Under the pieces are notes generated by a model. That model made no database searches and was not told the DNA's origin. It saw only the letters and a program-made list of their open reading frames with translations. Of a stretch of 34,905 nucleotides of DNA, positions 1-8,210 are shown piece by piece; the stretch's first letter is position 1; each line of letters starts with the position of its first letter. A program made the position numbers and the translations under genes. This stretch comes from Ruminococcus sp. CAG:488 (GTDB lineage Bacteria; Bacillota; Clostridia; Oscillospirales; Acutalibacteraceae): contig HF999647.1 in assembly GCA_000434055.1 (NCBI GenBank), forward strand, positions 324,807 through 359,711. The letters are read 5' to 3'.

Positions 1-168
1 AATCATGACAGAATTGCCGCCGCTGAGCCTTATCTCGCGACAAGTCTCAGCGGCTTCTTTTTCACTTGTATTATAATTTACGATAACATTGCAGCCCTCT
101 GCGGCAAAAAGCTTCGCCGTCTGTGCACCGATTCCTCTTGCCGAGCCTGTTATAAGTACATTTTTCAT
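1..168 (-). CDS. Short-chain dehydrogenase/reductase, N-terminal part (cut by window edge)
   Basis: Only the first 56 codons are present; the gene runs off the left edge. The protein opens with MKNVLITGSARGIGAQTAK, the Rossmann-fold nucleotide-binding motif TGxxxGxG of the short-chain dehydrogenase/reductase family, followed by a second beta strand (CNVIVNYN) whose end helps choose NAD or NADP. FabG-like 3-oxoacyl-ACP reductases start this way, but so do many other SDR enzymes, so the substrate cannot be named. The ATG at 168 overlaps the TAA of the upstream lipoprotein gene by one base (TAATG), which points to translational coupling and one operon. Confidence 0.85.
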   Translation of the reverse strand, partial: MKNVLITGSARGIGAQTAKLFAAEGCNVIVNYNTSEKEAAETCREIRLSGGNSVMI

Positions 169-1085
169 TAGCTTTTTTTAGTGGTTGTAGTGATATTTGC
201 CTGTCCCATCACAAGGGCGGTCATATCCGTGTAGCCTTTGAGTGAGAATACACTTTCATCAACTTTTCCTGAGAATGAGTCAATTTCCATAATGGTAACT
301 TCGTCACCTTTGATTCCTTCAATACGCTTCCAATTATTGTTTTTATCAAAATAATATTTGGTTATCCTTCCGTCACTGTTTTTATATTCCTCACAAGTGT
401 ATTCAGTGCCGTTAACGGTTACCTTTGTTGAGCCGACATATTTATCTTCGGTACTTGCAAGGTTGGACATCATATCGTCCATGCTTTCAAGGCCAATGTC
501 ATCGGTTGACATTTTAACATACCATTTAATAGCAGGTAACAATAAATAAAGGTTGTTACCGTCCATTATTATTCTGATTTGCGAACCGTTCTTTGTTATG
601 TCATAAGCAAATTTTTTGCCGTTTGTAACGCATGTTACAGGGGTATTCTCGCCGGATGCTGCTTTGATCTTGGCTTTCAAAGTGAATTTTCTGGTTTTTG
701 ATGTTTTGATGATAACGTCATCACGCAGAGAAGTTTTCTTAGTGGATGTACCGTCTTTAATAAGGTCTTTCTTATCGGACTGGATATCCTTTTCATCAAC
801 ATTTGTGAAGCCCGACATGGCTCCTTCTGCTTTTGAGGCAATCTCGGAGACGTCTGCGGTTGTTGTTTCTTTATTATCCTTAGCAGCATTTTTATCAGCC
901 TTTGCTTTGTCCTTATCGGAAAGGACAGATGTTACCTCGTTGCCGTCCTTGTCGGTTACCTCGACATAAGCCGAACCGTTTTCATCAATCTTTGTCGGCT
1001 TGTCGCTGATGTCCTTCTTGCCGCACGATGCGAACGAGAAGGCTATCATAAGAGCCGAAAGAACTATACATAAACCTTTTTTCAT
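168..1085 (-). CDS. Secreted lipoprotein of unknown function
   Basis: A 305-residue predicted lipoprotein. The N-terminus is a type II signal peptide with lipobox FASC, so Cys21 would be lipidated and the protein held on the outer face of the membrane. Residues about 25-130 are Lys/Asp/Thr-rich and look like a flexible linker. Residues about 130-295 form a folded beta-rich domain with short repeated strands (for example NNLYLLLPAIKWYVKM and KYYFDKNNNWKRIEGI) reminiscent of LolA/LppX-type lipoprotein domains; that resemblance is only an impression. A strong ribosome site (GGAGG) lies 10 bases before the ATG. It is followed by an SDR reductase with a one-base overlap. The function is not known. 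Confidence 0.85.
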   Translation of the reverse strand: MKKGLCIVLSALMIAFSFASCGKKDISDKPTKIDENGSAYVEVTDKDGNEVTSVLSDKDKAKADKNAAKDNKETTTADVSEIASKAEGAMSGFTNVDEKDIQSDKKDLIKDGTSTKKTSLRDDVIIKTSKTRKFTLKAKIKAASGENTPVTCVTNGKKFAYDITKNGSQIRIIMDGNNLYLLLPAIKWYVKMSTDDIGLESMDDMMSNLASTEDKYVGSTKVTVNGTEYTCEEYKNSDGRITKYYFDKNNNWKRIEGIKGDEVTIMEIDSFSGKVDESVFSLKGYTDMTALVMGQANITTTTKKS

Positions 1086-1107
1086 GATTGTTTACCTCCG
1101 TAATTTA

Positions 1108-1136
1108 GGAAAATGACTGAAGCAAAAGCATTTTCC
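1108..1136 (-). other. Hairpin in the lipoprotein 5' leader
   Basis: An inverted repeat with arms GGAAAATG and CATTTTCC (8 bp) around a 13-base loop lies between the promoter and the ribosome site of the lipoprotein gene. There is no T-run after it on the minus strand, so it is not an obvious terminator. It may affect mRNA stability. Confidence 0.35.
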
Positions 1137-1145
1137 TTTGATATA

Positions 1146-1174
1146 AGCATACAACATTTTGCCCGATAATTCAA
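1146..1174 (-). promoter_or_regulatory. Sigma-A-type promoter for the lipoprotein-SDR operon
   Basis: On the minus strand, TTGAAT and TATGCT are separated by 17 bp and placed about 60 bases upstream of the lipoprotein ATG. The boxes match the vegetative consensus moderately. Confidence 0.5.
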
Positions 1175-1205
1175 GTGAATTATTTGTTAATTCTTTTTTA
1201 CGGAT

Positions 1206-1901
1206 TTATAAATCAAATTTCGCGGCAAATTTCGGGAACATTGGCTTGAGATCAACGCATTTGTCAAACAGCTTGTCAAACCAACCTATAATAAAGCCGT
1301 TGAGCGCCGTAAGAACAAGCGTTCCGATGCCGATTCCGACAAATTTGCGGAACAAAACGAGAGTGAGTACGCATGAAACGGCAAGGCAGGAAAAATCAAA
1401 TGCAATCTTAAATTTTGTTCTGTCCCTGTTAAACCGTGCGCTGATACCCTTAACAAAGAAGTCATAGACCTGAGGATATAAATACGTTTTGTAAAACAGC
1501 ATAACCGAGAACGAAGTTAAAACCATTCCGCCGATGAAAAGCAGAATACGCACGATCAAGCCCATTGAACCGGGAGCAGTGACATTGGGATTGAAAAGCG
1601 GAACGAATTTACGCCAAAGGTCAAGCACGGCGCCGTAGATAAGACAGGTTGCGAACGAGCTGAAATAAACAAGCTTGACCTTTTTCATCAGTATACAAAA
1701 AGCAATAAAAAGCAGGCTTTGAACAAGGTATTCGCCCTGACCGAAGGTGATAACACCGAGCTTTTGGCTGATTATGTAAGCAGGCGCAACGATCATTGAA
1801 ACGCCGAAATTTGCTGCGCTGAGCATTGCAACGGCAAGCGAAAGCAGAAGTATTGCCGCAACATAGACAAATTCGCCGTGAAGCGTAATTTTTTTGGACA
1901 T
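1206..1901 (-). CDS. YczE/YitT-like integral membrane protein
   Basis: A 231-residue polytopic membrane protein with about five to six hydrophobic segments (roughly residues 10-30, 42-62, 70-95, 105-130, 165-185 and 188-210). The pattern with a small-residue-rich first helix, a FGQGEYLVQ-type loop and a Phe-rich second helix resembles the YczE/YyaS/YitT (DUF6198-like) family, whose biochemical role is unsettled. The start is the ATG at 1901, 7 bases after GGAGGGG. It has its own promoter just downstream of the terminator of the preceding operon. No catalytic residues can be pointed out; a transporter or membrane-organising role is possible. Confidence 0.65.
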   Translation of the reverse strand: MSKKITLHGEFVYVAAILLLSLAVAMLSAANFGVSMIVAPAYIISQKLGVITFGQGEYLVQSLLFIAFCILMKKVKLVYFSSFATCLIYGAVLDLWRKFVPLFNPNVTAPGSMGLIVRILLFIGGMVLTSFSVMLFYKTYLYPQVYDFFVKGISARFNRDRTKFKIAFDFSCLAVSCVLTLVLFRKFVGIGIGTLVLTALNGFIIGWFDKLFDKCVDLKPMFPKFAAKFDL

Positions 1902-1931
1902 CTATAACCCCTCCGAGTTAGTTTTCATATA

Positions 1932-1959
1932 ATTATATCACAAAGCAGGTATATTGCAA
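1932..1959 (-). promoter_or_regulatory. Sigma-A-type promoter for the YczE-like gene
   Basis: Minus-strand TTGCAA, 16 bp, TATAAT, ending about 30 bases before the start codon and starting right after the T-run of the upstream terminator. Confidence 0.6.
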
Positions 1960-1960
1960 C

Positions 1961-1993
1961 AAAAAGGATCGCCGCAATTGAGCGACAATCCTT
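1961..1993 (-). terminator. Rho-independent terminator of the 8179-2000 operon
   Basis: On the minus strand an imperfect 12-bp stem (arms AAGGATTGTCGC and GCGGCGATCCTT, 6-base loop) is followed by a T-run. It starts 7 bases after the stop codon of the GH38-like gene. Confidence 0.75.
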
Positions 1994-1999
1994 AGCTTT

Positions 2000-2986
2000 T
2001 TATTCGCAGATGTAGATTTCTTTTGAATATCCGTCCGAGTTCTTCGGAATACGGAAGGTCGGCATTTCATAAGGCATGATCTCAAATCGGAAGCCTGCGT
2101 CGAGACGGTCACACATGATGTATGCCGAGTGTTCTTTGCCGTTTGTTTCGGCAACACGGATAACTGTATCTCCGCTGCCGTCCTCAGCGAGCTTGATTTC
2201 AGTAACAGTAATGCCGGCATCGCTGAGCTTGAAGTCGTTTTCCTCCGGGGCTGAGCCGCCCGTAATACCGTCGGCAATCTCTCTTGCGGCTTCAAGGTCG
2301 CCGTCAAAGTAGGCAAGCCAAGCCGCCTTAATCTCGGCAGTTTTATCCTCACCGTTGATTGCGGCAAATTTTTCCGCATCAATGAGAGCTTTTTCAATTC
2401 CATCGGGTTTTATGCTGCCGGCAGGAAGAAAAACGGTTTTCAAATCAAGATGGGCTTCAAAGAAATTATCCGCCAAATCCTCATATGATATAAAATTATT
2501 TTTTGAAATGCCGTCGTCGTCAAGGTCGTTGACGTCAACGGTCTCGGCAGTCATAACGAGTGTTCTGAAATCGTCTGCGCCGTGAAGCCACTTGCTTTCG
2601 GTCTCACTTTCGAGCACGACTGCATCAAAAAGCGAAGAATAAACGATTTGCGGCAGCATATTGTTGTAAAGCTTCCTGCCGTGAAAAACACGGTATTTCT
2701 TGCCGAAATTATCGAGGAAATATCTTACGGAATAAAGACAGCTCTTGACAAGCGCAATTTCCGAAAGCTCGTCGGTGCTTGTCCATGCGCCGGCATAGGG
2801 AAACCAGCGGTCAGTCTTAATCATGTCGGAAATTTTCGCAAAAAGCTCGGGATCAATCGCTGAAAGCTCGTTGAGCTGGTATGCGTTGAGACCATTTACC
2901 TTGAACTCAGGGAAGGATTCAAGCTTTTGCAAAGCATCCTTTACGGCTTCAATGCTGAATTCGTTTAATATAGCTATTTTGCTCAT
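2000..2986 (-). CDS. Miniature GH38 alpha-mannosidase-like protein, probably catalytically dead
   Basis: A 328-residue protein not matching a full family. Residues about 25-127 follow the order of the GH38 alpha-mannosidase N-terminal domain: FPEF, then DPELFAKISDMIKTDRW, then a Gly-x-Trp segment (AGAWTSTDE, where active enzymes have GGMWVExD), then LVKSCLYSVRYFLDNFG, then LPQIVYSSLFDAVVLES. The family's nucleophile region (normally WLPDxFG) is here VFHGRKLYNN, so the catalytic Asp is absent. Residues about 255-315 resemble the GH38 C-terminal beta domain and end in PYEMPTFRI (family: PFEIxTFRL). A full GH38 enzyme is 800-1000 residues, so the middle is missing. There is no signal peptide. 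The start overlaps the upstream stop by 4 bases (ATGA). It may be a binding or structural partner of the upstream toroid protein. The family link is my reading of motifs, not a search result. Confidence 0.7.
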   Translation of the reverse strand: MSKIAILNEFSIEAVKDALQKLESFPEFKVNGLNAYQLNELSAIDPELFAKISDMIKTDRWFPYAGAWTSTDELSEIALVKSCLYSVRYFLDNFGKKYRVFHGRKLYNNMLPQIVYSSLFDAVVLESETESKWLHGADDFRTLVMTAETVDVNDLDDDGISKNNFISYEDLADNFFEAHLDLKTVFLPAGSIKPDGIEKALIDAEKFAAINGEDKTAEIKAAWLAYFDGDLEAAREIADGITGGSAPEENDFKLSDAGITVTEIKLAEDGSGDTVIRVAETNGKEHSAYIMCDRLDAGFRFEIMPYEMPTFRIPKNSDGYSKEIYICE

Positions 2987-4782
2987 GCCTGTCCCTCCTC
3001 GTCAATAAATCCGTAGTATCTGCCTATCCAATATGCATAGGTGTAAATATAACAGCTTTCAATGCATGTGCCTTCGTTTTCGCCTCTGAAAAGATCATAC
3101 GGGTTTCTGTCGTATTTTGAAATGAATCTTTCATTCGGCATGAGCAGAGCCGAGATTTCAAACTCTCTCTTTTCGTCGTAATTTCTGCCAAGCTTAACCG
3201 CAACATCGTGACGCTCGGAGTTGATTGAAGCAATCAAACGGTTAGCCTCGAAATGGGTGAACCATTTTGCATCCTTTTCAATATCAATTTCCGCATCGGG
3301 AACGCCGAGCTTGTACATGAAGTCGTAGCCCGGAGTGTGCTCACGCAGAATAAGTCCGCTCCAAGATTTGAATGCGGCACGGTATTTTGCGAGAAGCTCC
3401 TCGTCCGTTTCGAGCGTGCACAGCATCCAGTATGTCATCAGTGCAAGCATATTGTCGCCGTACATGAGATCCTCTTCGGGGTTTACTTTTTCTCTCATTG
3501 CACCCTGATAGAAGCGGTCATAGTGCTTTGCACCGAGGTCGGCATAGCCCTCGGAAATGAGCTTGTCATAGGTCTCCTGCCAAATCCCTTTTTCACCTGT
3601 TATGTACATTGTAATCTTCAGATAAACAAGCATTTCCGAGGAATTGAGCGGAGCATCAACATAGCCTATAGGGTCGTTATCAAAATAACGTTTGCTCCAT
3701 TTTGCCCATGTGGTCGGCTTGCCTGAGGATTCGCAGAATTCGAATCCGTGGTCAATGATGTGCTTTGTTGTTCTTGTGCATGCGTCCTTGATGAGCTCAT
3801 CAAGCTCGGGGTCGTCATCTGCGAGAAAATCATGAGCGATTTTCATCTGGAGAAAATGACCTGTAACCTCATCGCTGGAGGTATCGGCTTTGTAATAAAT
3901 ATCGTCGTCTGTATAGCCGAGGTCACGGTAAAGAGCGGCGAGTCTTTCCGGAATGGGATAATCGCAGGGAACTTCTTCACCGACTCTGCCTCTGCTCTTT
4001 GCCTCTGTTGTAAAAATGCAATGAGCTGTTTTGCCCTCTCTCTTATAGAAAATACCGTCATCGGGTACCGGCTCGCCGGTGACGTGATATGAGCGCGAGA
4101 TAAAGCCCTCGGGTCTGCCGTGAATATACATCAAAAGTAGGCAAGCCTCGCAAGCCTTTGTTGCATTTTTCCTTGCATCCCGAACTCTCGGATGATCCTT
4201 GCCGAGCTTCTCTTTGAGCGTTGCGTAACGGAACATTTCGCCGATAGCATAGCCTGAGGTGAAAAGTCCGTCATTATCGCAGGCAGCATAAGGATAACGT
4301 GATTCATAATCTCTGCACTCCTTGAGACCACGCTGGCTTACCATTCCGCGACGCATAACATAATTATTGGTCTCGTCAAGAAGAATATCCGCTTTTTCCT
4401 CCGCCGTGAGCATGATCATTTCAATATGTGCGACCCTGTCCTTGCAAAGTGCCCAAAGATTCATTCCGTCGGCAAGCATTGCGTCAACGGCATGATGAGG
4501 AAGGTGACGGTGAGCGCTGAAATACATGATTTTATCCTCGATGCTCTCACCGTTCGGGTCATAGCGTGTGATTCCGGTTTTGCCGCCGTACCACATGACC
4601 GAATTATCGCCCTCAGCCGAGCAGGTGTATTCACTTTTGGCTGAGGGGAGGGGATAGGGAAATTTCGACAGATCGGGAGTCTTGCTCACTGCACTGAAAA
4701 GAGCGGCAGGGACTTGCGGATCATTTTTATTTAAAAAAGTTATTCTGCGTGTTAAATGTTTTTTGAGTATATAGGGGGTCAT
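2983..4782 (-). CDS. Putative (alpha/alpha)-toroid protein with a propeller-like N-terminus
   Basis: A 599-residue protein without a signal peptide. Residues about 50-122 contain two blade-like stretches (VMWYGGKTGITRYDPNGE; LPHHAVDAMLADGMNLWALC) resembling two-component-regulator propeller repeats. Residues about 125-595 are helical with recurring aromatic and acidic motifs: DNDGLFTSGYAIGEMFRYA, PEGFISRSY, ADTSSDEVTGHFL, and a C-terminal GTCIESCYIYTYAYWIGRYY. The order suggests an alpha/alpha six-hairpin toroid as in glycoside hydrolases and polysaccharide lyases; DxSSDE is a plausible active-site loop. The substrate is unknown. It is followed with a 4-base overlap by the GH38-like gene, so the two are probably made in matched amounts. 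Saccharide processing is inferred, not shown. Confidence 0.75.
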   Translation of the reverse strand: MTPYILKKHLTRRITFLNKNDPQVPAALFSAVSKTPDLSKFPYPLPSAKSEYTCSAEGDNSVMWYGGKTGITRYDPNGESIEDKIMYFSAHRHLPHHAVDAMLADGMNLWALCKDRVAHIEMIMLTAEEKADILLDETNNYVMRRGMVSQRGLKECRDYESRYPYAACDNDGLFTSGYAIGEMFRYATLKEKLGKDHPRVRDARKNATKACEACLLLMYIHGRPEGFISRSYHVTGEPVPDDGIFYKREGKTAHCIFTTEAKSRGRVGEEVPCDYPIPERLAALYRDLGYTDDDIYYKADTSSDEVTGHFLQMKIAHDFLADDDPELDELIKDACTRTTKHIIDHGFEFCESSGKPTTWAKWSKRYFDNDPIGYVDAPLNSSEMLVYLKITMYITGEKGIWQETYDKLISEGYADLGAKHYDRFYQGAMREKVNPEEDLMYGDNMLALMTYWMLCTLETDEELLAKYRAAFKSWSGLILREHTPGYDFMYKLGVPDAEIDIEKDAKWFTHFEANRLIASINSERHDVAVKLGRNYDEKREFEISALLMPNERFISKYDRNPYDLFRGENEGTCIESCYIYTYAYWIGRYYGFIDEEGQA

Positions 4783-4793
4783 TAAAAATCTCC

Positions 4794-5945
4794 TTATAAG
4801 TAATCTCTGTTGAAGCGCTGTCTGAAAACAATTTTGCCTTCCTTGTCAATGTCGATCATTGTGACGCCCTGCATCCAGTCCTTTTCGTCCCAGCCGAAGT
4901 TTGAACCCATAGTGTAGGTGTTGTAGCCGTCACACTGAGCGTAAACGAGATAAATACCGTCGTATTTGGCGCAAAAATCGTTGATATGGTCGTGACCGAC
5001 AATAACAGCTTGGGTGGTGCCAAGCTCCTTGATAACGTCAAACATTCCGCTGTTAAATTCCGAACATCCGATTGATTCGTGCATTTCGCCGTAAAGAATT
5101 TCAGCCTTGCCTGTAGGAATATAATTACCGTTTTCGTCAAGCTGCATGACTTTTTCGTATTCGCAAAGAGCAATGTGCATTGCCATTATGGACTTAAATT
5201 TACCGTATTCGTTTTCAAGGTCAAGTATGGTTTTCCTGTACCAGTCAATCTGGTCTTTTTTCAAAAAGTCGTAGCATTTAAGCTCGGCAGGCGCATCGTT
5301 TTCGATATTGTGTGTCGGGCTTGTATTCCTGCCCGAATCAAGCATTACAATGCTCTGCTGAATCGAGGTTGGCGAGGAAAGAATATTGATGAAAAAATTG
5401 CCGTAACCGAAAAGTGACGGGTCTCCGAATTTTGAAAGGCAGTGAGGGAAGCTGATGAGATTTTTGAGCATGAAATATTTGTGATATTCCTTCTCGGCTC
5501 TTGCCTCGTGATTGCCGAAAACGTAAGCCCAGTAAATGCCCATCTTTTCCATAAATTTGCCGAATTGAATACAGTCAACCTGCTGATGGTCGGTCAGAAC
5601 AACATCGCCGGTGAAAAGGATGAGATCAGGCTTTTCTGCTTCAACGTGCTTTGCAAGCATAAAAAGAGACTTGTTTATGAGCTCTTTATCATCGCAAAGG
5701 TGAAGGTCGGTCGTTACAAGGATTTTAAAAGGCTTGTTGACGATTCTGCCGTTTGTGTCACATTTGGCTATGAATGTCGAATCGTCCGTTTCCTTGATAA
5801 TTCTGACATCCGTACCGATAAATTTCGGCTCAATATCAAATAGATTTTTGCCGATTTTGCCGTTTGATACGGCTTTTAATCCCTTCTCTGCGGCGAGAAT
5901 TGCTTTGATTGAATTATGTCTGACAAAAGTTGTAATCGGTCTCAT
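4794..5945 (-). CDS. Calcineurin-like metallophosphoesterase
   Basis: A 383-residue cytoplasmic protein with the ordered two-metal phosphoesterase motifs: TTDLHL (Asp80, His82), FTGDVVL (Asp114), GNHE (144-147), a later MH (in MAMHIAL) and GHDH. Residues 1-72 are an N-terminal extension with no signal peptide. The arrangement resembles the PAP29/Dcr2-type phosphoesterase group, whose substrates range from phosphoproteins to nucleotides and phospholipid head groups; the substrate here is open. It lies third in a five-gene operon, 11 bases after the second secreted EEP gene and 11 bases before the toroid gene, so a role in using phosphorylated products released by the EEP enzymes is a reasonable guess. 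Confidence 0.9.
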   Translation of the reverse strand: MRPITTFVRHNSIKAILAAEKGLKAVSNGKIGKNLFDIEPKFIGTDVRIIKETDDSTFIAKCDTNGRIVNKPFKILVTTDLHLCDDKELINKSLFMLAKHVEAEKPDLILFTGDVVLTDHQQVDCIQFGKFMEKMGIYWAYVFGNHEARAEKEYHKYFMLKNLISFPHCLSKFGDPSLFGYGNFFINILSSPTSIQQSIVMLDSGRNTSPTHNIENDAPAELKCYDFLKKDQIDWYRKTILDLENEYGKFKSIMAMHIALCEYEKVMQLDENGNYIPTGKAEILYGEMHESIGCSEFNSGMFDVIKELGTTQAVIVGHDHINDFCAKYDGIYLVYAQCDGYNTYTMGSNFGWDEKDWMQGVTMIDIDKEGKIVFRQRFNRDYL

Positions 5946-5956
5946 AGTGAACTCCT

Positions 5957-7069
5957 TTATTTGGTCGGGAATGTTATTTCACCCGATTTGATTTTTGCAA
6001 TAAGGTCGGTGAATATGAGTCTGAGACACCTGAATACCATTTTTGTTCCGTGAAAAATTCTTTCGAAAAGAGGTCTTCTTTTTTCAACATTGAGTTCAAT
6101 CTCAGGACGGACATAGTCTGTCGATGTAACCTTGAGCTCGCAAACCATCATGTTGTGGTCAGAAACGGGTTGTCCTGCAAGTTCGTTGTAGTCGTCATAT
6201 CTGAAATCCGTAACCTCAAAGCCGACGTTTGAATTTCCGCGATAAAGAAGTCTTTCTGCGGAATCCCAACGACCCCACGGACCTCCGCCGTAGCGCTGTT
6301 CAAGCTCCTGACGTTCCTGCCAGGTTACATTATGCTCAAAATAAATTCCGTCATGGCAGAACATTGTCCAGCCGTCATCGAATCCCTCACGGGAAACATA
6401 GATTTCATAGATACCTACATCCTGCTCTGAATGAGTGTAAACATTCATATCGCCTGTGATTATAACAGGACGGTCCGCAGAGTTTTTGTCAATGTAGGCG
6501 GCGAGCTGTTCATTTTGCGCGTGTTTCGCCTTGACATCATCCGGAGAGCCGTTCGCATCGGAATGAACGTCATAAAGGTCAATGAGGATTCCGTTGAAGT
6601 CAACCGTGCATTTCATAAAGCCCTTGGGGGTAAGACCGTCGTTTGCAGCATCGAGGATGCCGTTAAAAACTTCCCATGCAACACGCTCTACGTTGTAAAT
6701 CGGGTACTTTGAGTAAATATTCATGCCGTCGCCTACGGGAACACCGCCGCTTGTGTAGGTTGTGTAGGGGTAATTCTTCATTTGAGCGGCGAGAATTGCA
6801 TGATACTGGAAATCCTCCTGAACACAGATAATGTCCACACCGCTGGTGTTGAGAAGCTGACCGAGGATTTTCTGAGTTTTGGGAACAACCTTGCCGTCCT
6901 TGTCAAACTTGGAGGGGATCGGAAGTCCCGCAACATTAGCAGACATAACGGAAAGCTTGTCTTCCGTTATATTAACATCTTCGTCCTCGGCAAATGCGAC
7001 CATGCCGACGGAAATCAGCAAAACAAGCGCAAGCAAGGTCGAGAGTATTATTTTAAAGGTTTTTTTCAT
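5957..7069 (-). CDS. Secreted endonuclease/exonuclease/phosphatase-fold protein, sphingomyelinase-like (copy 1)
   Basis: A 370-residue protein with a signal peptide (cleavage probably after AFA, residue 27). The EEP (DNase I/sphingomyelinase/inositol phosphatase) active-site set is intact: Asn45 in SANVAGLP, Glu85 in CVQED, His169 in DVHSDA, Asp207 and Asn209 in TGDMN, and Asp304-His305 in VSDHN. Secretion and the compact size fit a neutral sphingomyelinase C-like phosphodiesterase or another extracellular phosphodiesterase; a nuclease cannot be ruled out. A basic C-terminal tail (about 325-370) follows the core. It is paralogous to the neighbouring gene at 7082-8179 and shares long identical DNA tracts with it. 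The ribosome site AAGGTG lies 9 bases before the ATG, just after the stop of copy 2. Confidence 0.88.
   Translation of the reverse strand: MKKTFKIILSTLLALVLLISVGMVAFAEDEDVNITEDKLSVMSANVAGLPIPSKFDKDGKVVPKTQKILGQLLNTSGVDIICVQEDFQYHAILAAQMKNYPYTTYTSGGVPVGDGMNIYSKYPIYNVERVAWEVFNGILDAANDGLTPKGFMKCTVDFNGILIDLYDVHSDANGSPDDVKAKHAQNEQLAAYIDKNSADRPVIITGDMNVYTHSEQDVGIYEIYVSREGFDDGWTMFCHDGIYFEHNVTWQERQELEQRYGGGPWGRWDSAERLLYRGNSNVGFEVTDFRYDDYNELAGQPVSDHNMMVCELKVTSTDYVRPEIELNVEKRRPLFERIFHGTKMVFRCLRLIFTDLIAKIKSGEITFPTK
6744..6835. repeat. 92-bp identity tract, copy 1 (pairs with 7866-7957)
   Basis: Identical base for base to 7866-7957 (offset 1122) inside two paralogous EEP genes. It covers the codons around CVQEDFQYH and the TSGGVPVGDG loop. 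Single-base differences bound it at 6743 and 6836. Confidence 0.9.
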
Positions 7070-7081
7070 TATATAAGCACC

Positions 7082-8179
7082 TTACTTTATTGTGATTTCG
7101 CCTGACTTGATTTTTGCGATAAGATCGGTAAGAATTCTGTAAATGCATCTTGACGTGAGCTTTACAGTGCGAACGAGCTTATGACCGAATAATTCTCTTT
7201 TTTCCTTGTTAAGATCAATTGCCGGTGCAACGTAATCTGTCGTTGCAACTTCCATTTCGCATATCATAACGCTGTGATCCGTAACTACACCGTGACCGTC
7301 ACGGTTATTGTAGTCCTCATAGCGGAAATCCGTCGGCGTAAGCTCAACGTTACTGCTGCTGCGATAGACAACACGCTCAACGGAATCCCAGCGACCCCAA
7401 TAGTTTCCGCCGAATCTTGCCTCGTATTCTGCATTAACCTCGGGCGAGAGTCGGCTTGTGAAATAAACGCCGTCGTTGCAATACTCTGACCATGCGTCCT
7501 TGAATCCGCCGTTTTCAATCATTACGGGATAGAATTCCGCATTGATGTCACAGTGCATAGCAATATTCATGTCACCGGTGATAATAACCGGCATTTCCTT
7601 TGAATTTTCGTTTATGTAAGCCTTAAGCTGCTCAAGCTGAGCCTTCTTCGCCGCACAGTCGGCGAGAGATCCGTTAGCGTCAAGGTGAGTGTCGTATACA
7701 TCAACAAGAACACCGTTAAAATCAACCGTGCATTTAAGGAAGCCCTTGGGGGTAAGGCCATCGTTTGCAGCGTCAAGAATTCCGTTGTAAGCCTCCCATT
7801 CAACACGCTTGATGTTGTAGATGGGATACTTGGAGAAAATGTTCAAGCCATCACCGACAGGAACGCCGCCGCTTGTGTAGGTTGTGTAGGGGTAATTCTT
7901 CATTTGAGCGGCGAGAATTGCATGATACTGGAAATCCTCCTGAACACAGATAATGTCAATGCCGCTGTTGTTGAGCATTTCGCCCATGATTTTCTGAGTT
8001 TTGGGAACAACCTTGCCGTCCTTATCAAACTTTGACGGAATCGGAAGTCCCGCAACATTTGAAGAAATAACCGTAAGCTTGTTTGATGTGTCCTCCTCTG
8101 CGAAAGCTACCGTTCCTACACCTATCATAAGTGCGGAAACAAGCAGGGAAGAGATGATGATTTTGAGAAACTTTTTCAT
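7082..8179 (-). CDS. Secreted endonuclease/exonuclease/phosphatase-fold protein, sphingomyelinase-like (copy 2)
   Basis: A 365-residue paralogue of the next gene, with a signal peptide ending near VAFA (residue 27) and the same catalytic set: SSNVAGLP, CVQEDFQYH, DTHLDANGS, TGDMN and VTDHS. Here the His motif is the more typical THLDA. It is the first gene of the five-gene minus-strand operon. A GGAGG site lies 9 bases before the ATG and a consensus promoter lies at 8211-8239. The gap to copy 1 is only 12 bases. A sphingomyelinase-like or related phosphodiesterase role outside the cell is inferred from fold and export; the true substrate is not known. Confidence 0.88.
   Translation of the reverse strand: MKKFLKIIISSLLVSALMIGVGTVAFAEEDTSNKLTVISSNVAGLPIPSKFDKDGKVVPKTQKIMGEMLNNSGIDIICVQEDFQYHAILAAQMKNYPYTTYTSGGVPVGDGLNIFSKYPIYNIKRVEWEAYNGILDAANDGLTPKGFLKCTVDFNGVLVDVYDTHLDANGSLADCAAKKAQLEQLKAYINENSKEMPVIITGDMNIAMHCDINAEFYPVMIENGGFKDAWSEYCNDGVYFTSRLSPEVNAEYEARFGGNYWGRWDSVERVVYRSSSNVELTPTDFRYEDYNNRDGHGVVTDHSVMICEMEVATTDYVAPAIDLNKEKRELFGHKLVRTVKLTSRCIYRILTDLIAKIKSGEITIK
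7866..7957. repeat. 92-bp identity tract, copy 2 (pairs with 6744-6835)
   Basis: Identical to 6744-6835. A further stretch of over 30 identical bases lies nearby (from about 7988, paired with about 6866), while the 3' thirds of the two genes have diverged clearly. Confidence 0.9.
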
Positions 8180-8210
8180 TACATACTGCCTCCATTATAA
8201 AGATAATATA

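Noticed and set aside
2000..2986. Frameshifted or broken full-length mannosidase
   Set aside because: The flanking sequence holds no remaining GH38 pieces; the gene before it is unrelated and the terminator follows at once, so it is a compact intact gene.
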